The notes: generated by a model from the sequence alone, not told the origin. Numbered from the stretch's first letter, positions 9,210 through 22,575 are shown. The stretch is DNA of 64,000 nucleotides from Datisca glomerata (GCA_003255025.1 QANY01008965.1:248001-312000), one strand, 5' to 3'. Numbers and translations: made by a program.

Positions 9210-9867
9210 TGTTTCAGCGGTTTAGGGTGATGCATGTATGAGTGATCTAGTCTATGCCAAGTATACCTAGGAACGTGGGAGTTTGTGGTCATAGGATGTT
9301 AGACAAGGAACCTTAGGCAACCGTCGGAAGGTGACAAATTCCTTTGAAACTTAAAGGTATGTAAGAACTTCGAGGAGGGAATATTTTCAAGGTTTTTTGT
9401 CTCATGATTGATTAGAATTGATTGCCCTCATAATGGTGCTAGGGACCCCTTTTTTATAGATGGGATCGAGTGGGGACCACATGCATGTCCTATATAATCG
9501 CATGCCAATCACGTGGCCACGCTTAAAGCGTGGTCACGTTCCACATCCTCAAAATGACTTAGGACTCGATTCACGTAAGTACTTTTCATACTCACAACTA
9601 GTCATGTCTTTGTGACATTGAGTAGCCGGATGACGAACTGACAGACGCTAAACTTGCTCGCACAAGGGACCCCGAAGGAGACTTCTTACCATCGAGTTTC
9701 CCCGATAGTGGATCGAGACACGTGCAGTGGAGCACGAGCCGTCTACCATAGGGATGGATTCGGGTCCCCTAAACTTGTCGTGAGGGCGGATTGGGGCACC
9801 CCCTCAACCTGTCGTTGGGGGGGATTGGGGTACCCCCTCAATCCGCCGTTGGGGCGGGTTGAAGTAC
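9210..9867 (-). repeat. 3' LTR of the gag-only element
   Basis: Aligns with 11707-12302: shared GGTGATG..TATGAGTGATCTA, CGTCGGAAGGTGACAAAT, TTGATTGCCCTCATAATGGTG, AATGACTTAGGACTC and CGTGCxGxGGAGCACG. Its inner end carries an extra triplication of a roughly 33-bp GGATTGGGG..CCCCCTCAA unit (about 9760-9860), absent or reduced in the other LTR. Confidence 0.75.
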
Positions 9868-10119
9868 AAATAGCAATGCTAAGTATAATAGTTTTTTATG
9901 CACTTAAAGTTAAACATCGTCGATACAACTTGAAGCACATCACATCTATTATCAACCACAGAGGTGGTCTCTTGTGGCCCTTCCTATTTGTACAAGCATG
10001 CACATAGACAAATAATTGTAATTTTTAGAATAGGAATTTCATAAATAAACATACGTACATGTGACTTCGAATACATAATCTTTGAACCTTACAACACATT
10101 ATTGCCTTCGTACTTCACG

Positions 10120-11649
10120 TACCTCTTCTCGAGTTTTGTAGCACACCAACCACTTCCTATCATGATGGTCGTATAGTGGAAGGTGGGAAAGGTTGGTTCT
10201 CCGCTACTTCCATGTCTGCGTTATTTATCTCTCCTTTTTGGAGCTTGTCATGGAAAATTCGTCTCAAAGTTTTACAACCTTTGGTCGCATGAGTGGGTCT
10301 CGGTGGAAGTGGCAATACTAAGGTAATTCTATTTCTTCTCTGGTGGGCAAGTTTTCCACCCAAGGTCTCTGCATGACCTTATCCTTAACCTAGGCATCCA
10401 ACAACGCTTCTACCTTATCCATGGAGCAGGATAAAGGTGGTGGATCATCCCTTTCGCTTCTGTCTCATTTTATACCTCGTCCTTGGGTTGTACCATTGCT
10501 ACTTGTGGCGTGTATCTCACAGGCTTCCATGCGAACCCCTCGTGCTCACTCTACTCCGCAACTTTTAGCCCAAACACCAAAGTGTTGGTTTGTTGAACAG
10601 CTACATGGAGGCGTGATAAAATGCCGATGTCGAGGTTCTTTAAATGCTCTCTATACTCATTCATCATTCCGCAGATGTACATCTTCACCAAGTCTTCCTC
10701 CTTCCACTCTTCCTGACAATCCAACACTTTATCTTTGAATCGTCTAACGCAAGTCATCAAGTCCTCGTCTTTCTTTTGACGCTCACGCCCTAACTTGAGA
10801 ATGTTCATCTTTTCCTTAGACACAAAAAACTTTGTCATGAAGATAGAAACCATATGCGACCATGTTAAAACTCATCCCAGTGCCAGATTGATGTACTATG
10901 TGTATGCTCGTTCAGTCAGGGATTTTGAAAACTCCATCAGCCTCATAGACACATCACATCCGTGTGGGTCCAAGTCATCAATGAAGTGTATGACATGCTC
11001 ACTAGCACACCATTCCTTCCTACTGTACGTCTAAAACTTTGAGGGAACATAATCAGACGGATACGGCTTCATGGCTAGTCCACTATCGTCTCACTCAGGG
11101 AGGCTTTGATGTGCTCCATCTCCAACATCTTCTGTAGTGTCTCATTGGTAACAAAAGGGCACGGTCAGTGAAATCGACCGATACATCATGTCCCAGCACG
11201 AGTCATGCGAAGGCTACCGGGAAGGCTACTGGTAGAATGATAACATTTGCAGGGTTGCTCAAGTGACCAACATTCTAATCACTATTTTTTGTCCCTGACC
11301 AGGATGATCCCTCAGGATTTATTGGTGGAATATGTCTATCAGCGTCATTCTAGTTCGCTGTGTGAGGAGGGATAACATGAACAATAGGTGGTGGTGGTGG
11401 AGGGTTCTGGGCTCCCGCAAGGAGAGTGGTCAGTGTACTCAGAAGGGTACGAATCTCAGCGTTAGAGGCCTGGATCAATCTAATGGTGTTAGTCTATTCA
11501 GTCACCGTCATTGTAGCAGCAACAACGATGGGGAGGTTGATTCTCTCCCTGGAAGTAGCATCTTCCATTTCATGGTTCTCAATAATTGGGTTAACATTAT
11601 CTCATTCCAAATGAGAAGAATCTCTTGTGATTCGACTACGTCGAGCCAT
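10120..11649 (-). pseudogene. gag pseudogene
   Basis: The likely start is the ATG at 11649 (MARRSRITRDSS), a short distance after the primer site. The following frames carry a proline run (about 11395) and a retrotransposon gag core: DPHGCDVSMRLMEFSKSL, then IFMTKFFVSKEK, CVRRFKDKVLDCQEEW and GMMNEYREHLKN. A short downstream piece (GCKTLRRIFHDKLQKGEI) resembles the spacer after the nucleocapsid region. Several stops and frameshifts break it; the longest intact stretch is 100 residues (10551-10853). Confidence 0.65.
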
Positions 11650-11680
11650 ACTCGAAGAAAGAAAAAGATGGTAGACAGAT

Positions 11681-11703
11681 CACTCCCTAGTAGAGTCGTC
11701 AAA
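11681..11703 (-). other. Primer-binding site, tRNA-Arg-like
   Basis: On the minus strand TGACGACTCTACTAGGGA follows the LTR end by a few bases. It differs at about three positions from TGGCGACTCTGCTGGGGA, the Ogre/Tat-type site. Confidence 0.6.
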
Positions 11704-11706
11704 ACA

Positions 11707-12302
11707 TGTCAGAGGCTTAAGGTGATGTGTATATGAGTGATCTAATTTATGTCAAATATGCCTGGAAACATGGGAGTTGGTGGTCGGAGGGTGAAGGACA
11801 AGCAACCTTAGGTAGTCGTCGGAAGGTGACAAATGGCTTTGAAACTCTAAGGGTAGGTGAGAACTTCGAGAAGGAAATAATCTCGAGGTTCTTTGTCTCG
11901 GGATTGATGAGAATTGATTGCCCTCATAATGGTGTTAGGGATCCCTTTTTATAGATGTGGTCGAGTGAGGACCACATGCATGTCCTTTACAACCGCACGC
12001 CAATCACGTGACCACGCCTAAAACATGGCCACATGCCACGTCCTCAAAATGACTTAGGACTCTATTCACGTTATTACTTTTCATACTTGCAACTAGTCGT
12101 GTCTTTGTGACATCGAGTAGCCAGATGACGAACTCAATGACGCTAAACACACATCATACAAAGGACCCCGAATGAGACTTCCTACCGCTGAGTTTCCCCA
12201 GTGGTGGATCGAGGCACGTGCGGCGGAGCACGGACCGTCCACCATAGGGATGGGTTGGGGTTCTCGACCCGCCTTGCAGTGAGGGCGGGTTGAGTTACCT
12301 CA
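11707..12302 (-). repeat. 5' LTR of the gag-only element
   Basis: Direct-repeat partner of 9210-9867. On the minus strand it ends in CTGACA at 11707, next to the primer site. Its beginning is uncertain: homology to the other copy is lost near 12302, while element-like GC-rich sequence continues to about 12700. The open frame at 12300-12584 (-) lies in that extension and matches nothing known. Confidence 0.65.
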
Positions 12303-13700
12303 ACTTGTCGCGTGACTAACCCAACTCTTAATAGACGGTTCACGTCTTTTTACCCTTCTTCCCCGGAAGGGGGCACATCCAAGGTGCCTAAGGAGGCCAT
12401 ACCCGTCAAGTAGTTCTCCTCTCTTGGTATAGCGTAACATTGTCCTGATCATACCATACCACAGCCCCCAGATTGTTCCCAAGATAGGAACAGCCTTCGA
12501 GCCTTTGTCACTTAGCTCGAAGGCAAGACTCAACACTTGACACATGATCTCGAAATGGGCTCGCCACCCTAATAGGTCAGGCACGACCCTTACAAATGTA
12601 TTCGCTAATATCCTATTTCAGAACCTACCGTGCCACATAGACGCCAAGTGGGTGTATTTAGACGTTACATGTTCAATCTTGACATGTCACTCTCAATGAC
12701 GCGGATTCATATTTACAGATTGTTTAAGAGCTTAGAAGAGTCAAAACTAACGCGAGAGAAACCATAGAGTGTAAGATGTGAGTTTAAACACCAATGGCCG
12801 GAGGTACAAAGATCTTTCAGATCTTTAGTTCTCGATCCTTCTATAAAGTTTAATTCCACATTTTTTCTATCATAATTTCTTACACATCGCACTATGAATC
12901 AAAATTACTATTGTTTACAAAACGTGTCATCAATATTTTTTAATTAAATTAAAACCACATCTCTACTCCTTTGAGTATTTACAAAACATAATGATTTCTG
13001 GCTCATACAACTATATTATTTTGAATGGTTTTAAATCACTAAATTAAGAATTTAGTTTAGCTTCACTGTTTTACAATCGTAATTGTGATAGTGTGATAAA
13101 ACTACATGATCTCCACAGATGCTTCAACTAGTTTCAAACTTTACACATACACCTCTCTAGTTTTAAATTTTACAAGATCACTCAAGTTTTATTTTTCCTA
13201 CAAATAAGTTCATATAAAAAAATTTCACCCAAAACTGCTGGGTGTGATTGATTTTCTCAAGTACCTCAAAAGCTAGCTTGTGAGGTGAGATACTTTCTCT
13301 TAAATTTATAAATTGATGTGAGATAATTTCAACAATTTTCATCATCACACATCAAGTCTTGAGTCAAATAATCGTTGACTCGTTTCACCCATATTCACCA
13401 TAAACTAGGCCATGAGTGACATAATAATCGACAAGCTCTATACTGATTCACCACACACATTAGGCCATGAGTAAAAAAATAGCAAACTCACTTCACTCAG
13501 ATTGTGCTGAAGACTTGTTGGTAAATATGGACCTAACTATAATAGTAGTGTTGGGTGTTATTGAATTTTCCCACCCCAAGTTACCTTGTGATATGAGATT
13601 TTCTCTCACACTTATAAATTGGCTAACAATTTCTGAATATCTTATACAATCGAGATGAGATAACCCATAAAAAATACCCACACAACTCGCATTTTTATTT
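12303..13700. other. Spacer: possible LTR extension, then AT-rich DNA
   Basis: 12303 to about 12700 is moderately GC-rich and may belong to the preceding element. From 12700 it is AT-rich without coding signal. Two diverged direct copies are visible at about 13240-13325 and 13551-13640, sharing GGGTGTxATTGAxTTT, GTGATxTGAGAT and CTTATAAATTG-like phrases. The offset is about 311 bp. Confidence 0.5.
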
Positions 13701-13810
13701 ATAAAAATTCATATTCTTTAATTTGTACAAGTTCTAGTAAGTAAACAAGTAAAATATAAAAATTCATATTCTTTAATTTGTACAAGTTCTAGTAAGTAAA
13801 CAAGTAAAAT
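13701..13810. repeat. 55-bp perfect tandem duplication
   Basis: 13701-13755 and 13756-13810 are identical (ATAAAAATTCATATTC ... AACAAGTAAAAT). Identity suggests a recent event. Confidence 0.95.
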
Positions 13811-13963
13811 TATAACACGTAAAAATGAGCTAGCAGTATTAATATAATACATAAAGTGTAAATTATAAAGATATTTTGAGAAAAAATGAGGAAATGATCG
13901 AGTAAATGAAGATAAATTGTTTTACAAATTTCCCAAATAAATATAAAAAAATTGTTTATTGGT

Positions 13964-16371
13964 ACATGAATTAGAGGTGTAAGTAAAATCGAGAAAACCG
14001 ACCAGACCGCTTGAATCGGACTGAACCGATGCAGTTCGGCCGATTTTTTCACTTCTGGCGCTTTGGTTCGGTTGTATAAGTTAAAATTAAGCTCGGTTCG
14101 GTTCGGTTCGGTGTGTGGTTTCTGTGAAAAACTGCACTGAACTGTAGTTGTATATACACCTTGATAATTTGACCTAATTTCCTCACTCCCTCATGACTCG
14201 ACACTCTCGTTGTCTCGTTCTCGCCTCTCACATACCTAATTTCTCCTTTTCCTCAGTCCTCATAACTCGACAGCTCGAGTCGAGAGACGAGAGAGGCGAC
14301 TTGCTTGACTGCTCGACGACGAACGAAAGACTTATTTGCTTGACTACTCAGCGACGAAGGGGAGATCTGGTTGCTCGACTGCTCAATGACGAAGGTGAAA
14401 TCTGGTATACTCTATCTCTCTCTGTATCGTCCATATTTTTTGAACTTCTTAGTTCAAATTATGTTTTTCAGATCTACATTATTAGTTGTTTTTCGTTAGA
14501 TTATTATATGGTAACTAGATGAATGAGAGATCTGGTATACTCCCTCTCTCTATATATTAGTTGTTTTCTAGATCTGGTATACACTTTTCTTTTCCTTCAA
14601 CAAGATCCCATATGCAAACTTGGTGGATCAGGATCCCATTTCATGTGCTGAGAACAATGTTTTTCATTACATTAAAATGAGAATGATTTAGCTTACCCCA
14701 ATTTCAGGAACATAAAGAATGTTTGAACAATGACCCAATGAAGACAGAGCATGTTAACTATTAGTGTTTGTAGTGAATAAGAAGATAGAAACAGCACTCA
14801 TAAGCACATGATTACCCAAAAATAAGTTTTTAATAGATAAAACAGAAACCAAACACAATAGATGCTAAAATATGAGCTCAACCGAAACAACCCACCATTG
14901 CTACACATCCCATTGATTATCATCAAATGAAACTCAGAATAAATTAAGTTTGCTTGTTTTGTCTGAACTTATTTCCTTATTGGGATGTTTGCTTGTTTTA
15001 TCTAAACTTATTGGGATGTCTACTTGTGTGACTATATAGTTTAGAAATTAAGTTTGATTTGAGTTAATGAGTCTCAATTAATGATTTGATGGGAAAATCG
15101 ACATTATTGAACCACTTGAGGATAGTGAAAAACCAGATAAAAGTATCTCATTTTATATTTTAGTTTTTATTATGTTAAACTTTAGTTGTGCTATTAATCT
15201 TAATGTATATTTTTTGTTTGTTCTTTAGAGTTGGTGACTAAAGAGGAGTCTGTAACCGTAATAGTGAAGGACGATGTCGAGTAGTACGACATCATGTGAT
15301 GGGTGAAACTGATTGTGATCGTAACATTTAGTCGTAAGTATATCACTTAATGATTTTTATGTTTATCATGGTTAATCTGAATTTGAATGGGCTTATGATT
15401 TATGAACATGTGACGCTATCCAGTTGAGTTTTTCTTCTTATTCATGGCATTTTTCTTTCATTTTATTTGGCACTTCCAAGTATTTGTTGGCTAGTTGTCT
15501 ATATGACATGGGCACTTTTCACACTTAATAAGTTTTCTATCCTGCATTTGTTATTCAGTCTCCTCATTCTAGGACTTTGTTTTGGAGAAGTATTGATGTT
15601 GGAATACTAAAATTTACCATATCTCTTCTTTTATTTACATTTCCACGACGTCAAGTTAAAATTTAATAAACAACAGAACTCATTTAATTCAAAGGCTCCT
15701 CGAAATCAATAAGAAGCTTATTGTAGTAAATGTAAATGATCACTCAATGCATGGAAGCACTGAATATAACAAAAATACTATTATGTTTTTTTATATTTGA
15801 GAAAGTTTATTGCACAACTAAGTATACAATATAACATAAAAATAACTGTCTTACTTTGCTGTTTACATTGAAATTTAAGATTAATTATTCTAAAATGATT
15901 AAAGAAATAGTCAGTGCAGCTCACGCTCAACTTTTACCTTTTACATAAAGTATGTTGCTATGCTAGTGAGATGGCTTATTTGTTTGTTTACATATTCATA
16001 TAGGCAAAGAGGGCAATTCAAGTAGGATTGAGGAAAGCAAATGCTAGAGAGAGATCCATTCTTTGTTTTATTTTGTTATCAGCCTTGTGTTGCTTAAATT
16101 ATAAGACCATCTTGAATTTAATAAGTGTTTTAGGTGGCTTATTATAGGTAGAAAATGGTTTGATAAATTTATATATATATATATATATATATATTTTCTG
16201 GCGGGACAAAACCGCAAAACTGAATCGAACCGAACAGATTTTGGACGGTCAATCCTGTTCGGTTTACGTTGAACAGGTGGTTTGATTCGGTTTTAATATT
16301 TGAAAAATAATATCTACGGTTCAGTTCTAAACATACCTTTAAATTGAACCGATTATACCCCTAACATGAAT
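13964..16371. mobile_element. hAT-family element with perfect 8-bp target duplication
   Basis: The element is 13972-16363 (2392 bp). It starts TAGAGGTGTAAG and ends TATACCCCTA, giving short imperfect terminal inverted repeats. The 8 bases ACATGAAT flank it on both sides (13964-13971 and 16364-16371), as expected for hAT. GGTTCGGTT/AACCGAACC-type repeats lie inside both ends (13990-14120 and 16210-16350), a common feature of plant hAT elements. I see no transposase BED finger or dimerisation domain; the open frame at 14193-14522 is unrecognised and partly repetitive. Likely non-autonomous. Confidence 0.85.
16169..16193. repeat. (TA)n microsatellite
   Basis: About 12 TA dinucleotides inside the right part of the hAT element. 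Confidence 0.9.
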
Positions 16372-16469
16372 AACTTTTATCGGTACATGCTATTTTCTAG
16401 TTCAAATTCTCGTCAGATTTATCAAACAAAAGAAAGTGAATAAATTAAAACAACTAATAAAATAATGCC

Positions 16470-16478
16470 TATATAAAA
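16470..16478 (+). promoter_or_regulatory. TATA box of the DVL gene
   Basis: TATATAAAA lies 69-77 bp upstream of the ATG, followed by a CT-rich tract (16503-16519) typical of plant 5' leaders. The right end of the hAT element is about 107 bp upstream of it. Confidence 0.65.
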
Positions 16479-16546
16479 TGCAAAGCTTCAAACCCAAACA
16501 CACACTCTCTCTCTCTCTAACAACATCAGGATAAAAAAACAGAAGG

Positions 16547-16774
16547 ATGATCAGAAGGAAAGAAGAAGAATATTATATAGAAAGAGTGAATGGGATGAAG
16601 CAGAAAAAGATGAAAAACAGATATTGGTATAAGCAGAAGGTAAGAGACTCACATAACTCGTACTCATTCAGACAAAGGTGTATTGTTCTGGTGAAGGAGC
16701 AGAGAGCTAAATTCTACATCCTCCGTCGATGTATCACCATGCTCATTTGTTGGCATGAATACGGTGACCCTTAA
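16547..16774 (+). CDS. DVL/ROTUNDIFOLIA-like (RTFL) small polypeptide
   Basis: 75 residues, single exon, intact. The C-terminal half is the DVL/RTFL domain: [20 protein letters not shown] then [15 protein letters not shown], with the conserved RC.xLVKEQRAxFYIxRRCxxMLxCW core. The N-terminal part is basic ([24 protein letters not shown]), as usual in this variable region. Known family members are plant small peptides tied to the plasma membrane by the hydrophobic part of the domain. When overexpressed they shorten organs by limiting polar cell proliferation. The start is the first in-frame ATG after a TATA box and CT-rich leader; length fits the family (about 40-145 aa). A hAT insertion sits in its upstream region, which may alter regulation. 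Which family member it is cannot be decided. Confidence 0.9.
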   Translation: MIRRKEEEYYIERVNGMKQKKMKNRYWYKQKVRDSHNSYSFRQRCIVLVKEQRAKFYILRRCITMLICWHEYGDP

Positions 16775-19700
16775 TTAGTTTATTTTTTCCATCCCTAAAT
16801 ATATATGTAATTCCCTATTATACTTTTGCAGTTCTCCCATTTTTAATTAGTACAAATTCCAATTTGACTGGGATTCAAAGACAAATTTGTAGTTTAATAA
16901 ATTATCTTGCGATTGTTTTATGAATTATTATTATTATTTTGGTTTTATTCTTTCTATTCTAAATCCTTTAATTCACTTTCTTTCTTTGGATACCATAGAA
17001 GAGAAGTTTAGTTTGAACATTTAAATTTGAAATATGTGTTTGCACAATAATTAAATTCCCGTCCTAATATTTTTAACCAAATAGAATTTCCAAATTTTTA
17101 TAAGAAAAAAACGACATATAAGCCGTCACTGGAGTACATTGCCATTATATCAATTAATTAATGGCTTATATTATTTTAGCAAGATCCACATTTTAATTTC
17201 AATAAAAGAAATCTTATTCTTATAACTATATTGACAACGTGATACCCCCGATACAACATTTTTACATATATTTTTAGATATTTATAGGGTGAACAAGAAA
17301 TTGATATAATGGTTTAAAAGTCAGAATTAATATTTTAATTGAACAAAAAATCTGCACAATTGAACAGTCGACAAACTACGTGTAGCTGACAATATGTTTT
17401 TTTATAACAAACGAAGACGACGTGAGCCGACATCAAGAATCTTTGGAACAGGGAAGCAACGTACGACGTTACACGGCTCAAACTCGATCAAATTAGAATT
17501 GAACTTACACACTGCCACTTTTTTTTTTTTTTATAAAATAAGATTATTAAGATATAATATTAAAAAATAAATAAGTTTAAAACGTTAAAATTATTATGTT
17601 CATTAAATATAAAAAAAGTTAAACTAAAGTGTTGAGAATGTAAATATTTGTTTACTGCTTTCTAAATATACACTTGAAAATTTGTAAAAAAAAAATAAAG
17701 TTTGACATTTTTAGAAGAATAAATAAATAATAAAGTTTGCACAGATTTAAACACCCTTCCATTTTTTTTCAAATCAAATTACATGAGTTTTTACATTCAA
17801 CAATAATTCCACATCGAGTTGTCCCACTAATCAATACACCTTCAACTTCATCTGTGGTGGTGGTGGCCAATAAATATTTAGTTACCACTTAATTATCCGC
17901 ATCTACTAAAATTAAGTGAGAAAATATGGAAATTATTCATAATGTCTCGAATTAGAAGGGAAACATATTAACAAAAGAAAATTTTAAAATATAAGGCAAA
18001 AGCTGTTTTTAAAGGTTAGTATTATCTACTTGACAAAGATTTTGGAACTCCTTTGGACAACTTTTTTAGCCAATAAAAAGAAGAAATTAATGGTCAAAAT
18101 CACAATGAAATGGGCAAATGAATGTGGCCGAATAGACATGATAGGGGTATCTATCTGCCCACATGATGAGACATTGTTCCTACCCATTGTAAGACCCTTA
18201 TATGTTGTACTAACTTAGCTGGTTAAGGCCGTGTCCGTGTCCAATTCAAAATCATTCCATCTTTTGTTGAAACTGAAGCCAAAGGATAAGCTTACGTGAC
18301 AACTCTATATTCAATGAACTCAAATTCATGTGACATATAATGATATAATTATTGTCTTTTTATCTAATTAGTCACTATAAGAAGAGAGGCTTAAGAATTA
18401 TTGCCTTCATTTTTCAATTCGTCTTTTGTTTGTGATACTTAATACAAACATTAAGGGGGTCAATTCTAGAGTAAAACAGAAAGCCCGCGTATCAATTTGC
18501 ACAAACGGATGATCATGTGGCACGTTTAGGCCTTTTGGAGGAAAAATACGTAATACTTTTGAAAATGTTTAGTTTTGAGGTGCATAATTGCATAACTAGA
18601 ACTAGAACTCGTGTGTGAGAGTTGACAGGCGGCTATTGTGATTCAGAGAAAGTTAAAAATCAATTTTAAAGATATCAAAGATAATGTATGAGAAAATATT
18701 GTTTTATGTATTTAAATAAGTATTCATGTAAACGAGAAGTGTTACATGAGAACGATAGAAATGGATGTCAGTTCCCTACATTTAAGTTATCTGATTAGTT
18801 TTAAACGGCCTAGATCAAATTAAAAGTAAAAAGAGAAGATTTTTTTTATTTTTTTAGTGGGATAAATATGAGTTGTCCATAATAGATTAAATGACATAAA
18901 TCTTTGACGACCTCTGTACCGTTGTAAAAAATGACATGCTAGTTATAGATGTTCGAGTAGCATACAGGTCGACATGATGCAAGTATAACATATATAAACT
19001 AGAAAAGCATTTAAAAATGAAGAAACTCTTCCAATCGAATTAGAAAAGCAATTAAGCATGATATGATTTCCATAATAAATAAAAACCTTAAAATTTTCAC
19101 ATTCTTTTTTAACTTATGCCAGAGCTAGAAAAGCCATTTTCAATGGGAAAAAGATAGCATCATGAACTGATATTCCAACAAATAATGAACAAACAGCTAG
19201 CTTATCTAGCTAGCACTTGAGAAAATGACTGGTCAAGTGTTCCATTGATTTAATTTCCCAAAGTTTGTTGGAAGAATTAGGTTTTGAAAAGATTGAGGAG
19301 GATGTACTTGAACAAACCTATAAAGAGTGAAAGCAAAATGTCCAATTTTACTAATGAACAAAAGGGCTTGCCCCCAAAGCATGTATGACCTTTAATTTTA
19401 ATTTATCTAAAAACTTCATGTGGGTATGTTCCCTAAGAAGTTAGTTTGTCTAATCAAACAACTCCAATTATCACCTAGAAGTGGTGCCTAGCTATTGATA
19501 TTTGACACTTTCGTTTACTCCATATCTAATATCTATGGAATCATTGTTATCTATTCCTTCATTTTTACAACATGTTCTTTAGTTTTATTGAGCCTTTAAC
19601 ACGCCATGGTGCCCCACCTTACTTCATGTAGCACCACCAATGTGTTGCCGATGAGACAGTAACCAAACTAAATTACGTGACATATTATACAGAATCTGCA

Positions 19701-21364
19701 TGGAGATGTTATTTAAAATACTAGGTAGTCTTATGATCACGTTGGAGTTAGGAATGAAAGAAGAGAAAGAGGAAATTAATAATAATTATGATTAGAATTG
19801 GCGATTAATTAAAATTATATTTTGATCTGCTGGCTGTGACTTAATATTTAATAAAAAATGATTGAAAAATATAGATTTTAAGGATGAAATTAAATAAATG
19901 ACTGCAAATATTTTTTATTATAAAAAATAATCAAAATTTCAGAATTTCACATGAAATCATCGGTGATTCTATGTGACTTACTAATTTGTAAGTCTTTTTT
20001 TCAGCCGTTTCTACTCATTTTTAATTATTCGGTCATTTACTCAACTTCTTCTTAAAACCCGATCAATTATGTAATCCTCCCATCCATAATTAAAGTAGAT
20101 TATATTTGGCTTAATACAACAAAAAATTTGTACTTTTTAATGGTGTTTTTTGGGGTCAATGCTACTGAAGTATTTTAATATTTTATTTTTTAATAAATTA
20201 GAATACTATTGAAAAAATACGGAGACAAAAGTTACATCAAGTAGACTTAACATGTGCCTTTCTAATAACAACTCACTCTCTATCAATCAAATTAGAAATG
20301 CATTACGATAAATATGAAAAAACAAGTAAATTACAGTTCTTTACTACCTAAACTATTTCAATACTGATCCCATAATATTTCCAGTTATTTAATAATCACA
20401 TGACCACCTAATGAATCTTACGTGTTACCCAAAATGTTATAATATTGATAGCGTGGTGATAACTAAATGCATAACTAAATGTATTTCCATTAGCTCAGTT
20501 AGGTTTTCCAGGTTAGTATGGCATTTAGCTCGATGCTTTATCCTTATAAGTTTCTGGTTTGTTGTAATTTGTATGTTTCGACTATCTTGGACTAGATTTC
20601 TCTTGACATATATACGGTGTTTCTATTGTTTTATATAGATACAAATTCTAGGTTTGAGATAGCAATGAGCTGAGTCCATGATTTTTAAATGTGAGTGTAA
20701 ATGTTAATCATATGTATCAACTCATCTTATCATCTAGTATTTTATTTTAAATAATTCTATACCGATATAATTATAGACCAAATTCAATTTTCATTCATTG
20801 ATTGATATTATATTGCTCACTAAAAATATTTGTGAAATTAATTTATAAATTACCACATCTATTAGTCATTAAAACTTATGTTTTAATTATATAGGTTGCT
20901 ATTGTAGAATTACGTACTCTCACTATTTCTATTTGAACCAGGTTTACTAAAACAAAAGGCTCGGCCCAGATCTTCCATTTGATGTCTGGGTGACATTGTT
21001 TTGGACCACTTCACTATAAAATAAAGTGGGCTGTTCTAGTGATTTAGTGTGTTAGCAAGTGTAGTATACATGTTTAGATTAATGTCATTGATTTATGTAT
21101 TCTTGTAAATTTGACCATTTTTCAGTTTTTCCTAAAACTCTTTTTTATGGACTACTTTACCCTTTGACGAAGATTTTCTTTTTTACTTTTAAGTTTTTTT
21201 TAATACTATTTGGGATCCTTCACAAACAAAAACAAAACAAAAAAACGAGCAGTACCATAGAGAAACATTACAAAAAGCTACACAAAACGTTTTTTTCTTG
21301 AAACAAATTAGCTCCATTAAATATGTATATTCATTTTTTTCAGGTTAAATATTGTTCTTGCTAC
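16775..21364. other. Long AT-rich intergenic region
   Basis: No recognisable gene or intact transposon over 4.5 kb. Short open frames (such as 18030-18218 and 20411-20638) have no family resemblance. Visible structure is limited to poly-T at 17520-17532 and a palindromic AGCTAGCTTATCTAGCTAGC at 19195-19214. The first kilobase would include the DVL 3' UTR; I see no diagnostic poly(A) site. Confidence 0.6.
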
Positions 21365-22575
21365 CACTATAAGAAAAATAGTTTTCCCCAGTGGTTATGT
21401 CCACCGTCGACGAAACTTTTGATGGTGGTTTTTAAAAACCGCTGCCAAATGTTTTACTTTAGCGGCGGTTTTAAAATCGCCGTTAAATAACCTTTAAATC
21501 CCTAATTTTTTCTTTTACCAAAATCCATGATTTTCTGCCGTAAGCTCCTGCACCGCAAGCTCCCCCACCACGAGCTCCTCCATGATCTACATGTACATAC
21601 TTACATGCTCGATTCTCACCCAACCCTGCGCGATCTCTCTCTCTCTCTCTCTCTGTGCAACTGGCATATGAAAACAACCATCAAATGAGAGAAGATTAAG
21701 CCAAAGCTTCAAAGTTGATCCAAGTTTAGACATGGGTTGGGCAAAAAACAGAAGAATTTTTTTAGCAAAAAGAGAGAAAAATATGATCCATCTAAGCTTA
21801 AGATTTTCCCCTCTCCCCTTTCGACTTTTTACAAAAAAAATTCTCTCTGTATCTTTGCTCCAACAAGCAGCCTCAAACATGATTTAACCATTGACATGCA
21901 TTCGGTCCCTATCATAGTTTGTTGGGTTATGCTTATTTTTGGTTTTCAACCCCGCTTGATAATAAGCTTGTGTTTCTGTCTGATAATATTTGTTTGTTGT
22001 GCTCTTAAATAATCCATTTGGGTAAAAGATTGTTGAGGCTTAAACACACATCTATATTATTTCTAAAGTATATATACTTAGCTATGTTATCTAAAAAAGA
22101 GAAATGGTGCTTTGGGTTCATTTGTGCCAAAGACTATACATGAAGTTGCTTTTCTACTAGAAATGGAGAATATTGCTACTTGAACTCACGACATCATCAT
22201 GTGGGTGTGGGAGTTTAATTAATCATTGTGTCAACTCATGTAATATAATTATGAATATAGTTAATTGTTTATTATAATTTTCCTAATTTTTAGTTTATTT
22301 AATTTGATAGTCAAAATAGTTAGAATATGGGTAGCTAATTTAATAGAATAGTTAGAATATGAGTAGCTAATTTTTTTAGTTTATTATTTTTTGTAATTTT
22401 CTTAATTTTTTAGTTTATTTAATTCTTGTAGTGATTGCAACTTGTTTGTCTCTATTATATACTTCTTTTTGTGACTCTGATTTCATTGTGACTTTGATTT
22501 TCATTATATTAAACTATCTATTATAATGTGTTTACATTGATTTTAATATGGATAAAGATTAAATTGAAAAATCTC

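Larger units (their letters stand above)
9210..12302 (-). mobile_element. Gag-only (non-autonomous) LTR retrotransposon
   Basis: Direct repeats at 9210-9867 and 11707-12302 flank an interior that holds a gag remnant on the minus strand and no protease, reverse transcriptase or integrase. A primer site resembling the tRNA-Arg type lies immediately inside the right repeat on the minus strand, fixing orientation: the right repeat is the 5' LTR. The right LTR may extend further, as the moderately GC-rich sequence to about 12700 has no other explanation. No clean target duplication was found. Confidence 0.7.

Noticed and set aside
12300..12584. 94-aa minus-strand open frame as a gene
   Set aside because: Lies in probable LTR extension, has no family resemblance, and codon sense is not supported by neighbouring frames.
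14193..14522. 109-aa frame inside the hAT element as transposase
   Set aside because: No BED finger, catalytic or dimerisation motif; partly made of repeated GATCTGGTATAC/GACTGCTCGAC phrases.
22080..22230. tRNA-derived SINE within the CACTA element
   Set aside because: A B-box-like CTTGAACTC is present but no A box, tail or target duplication.
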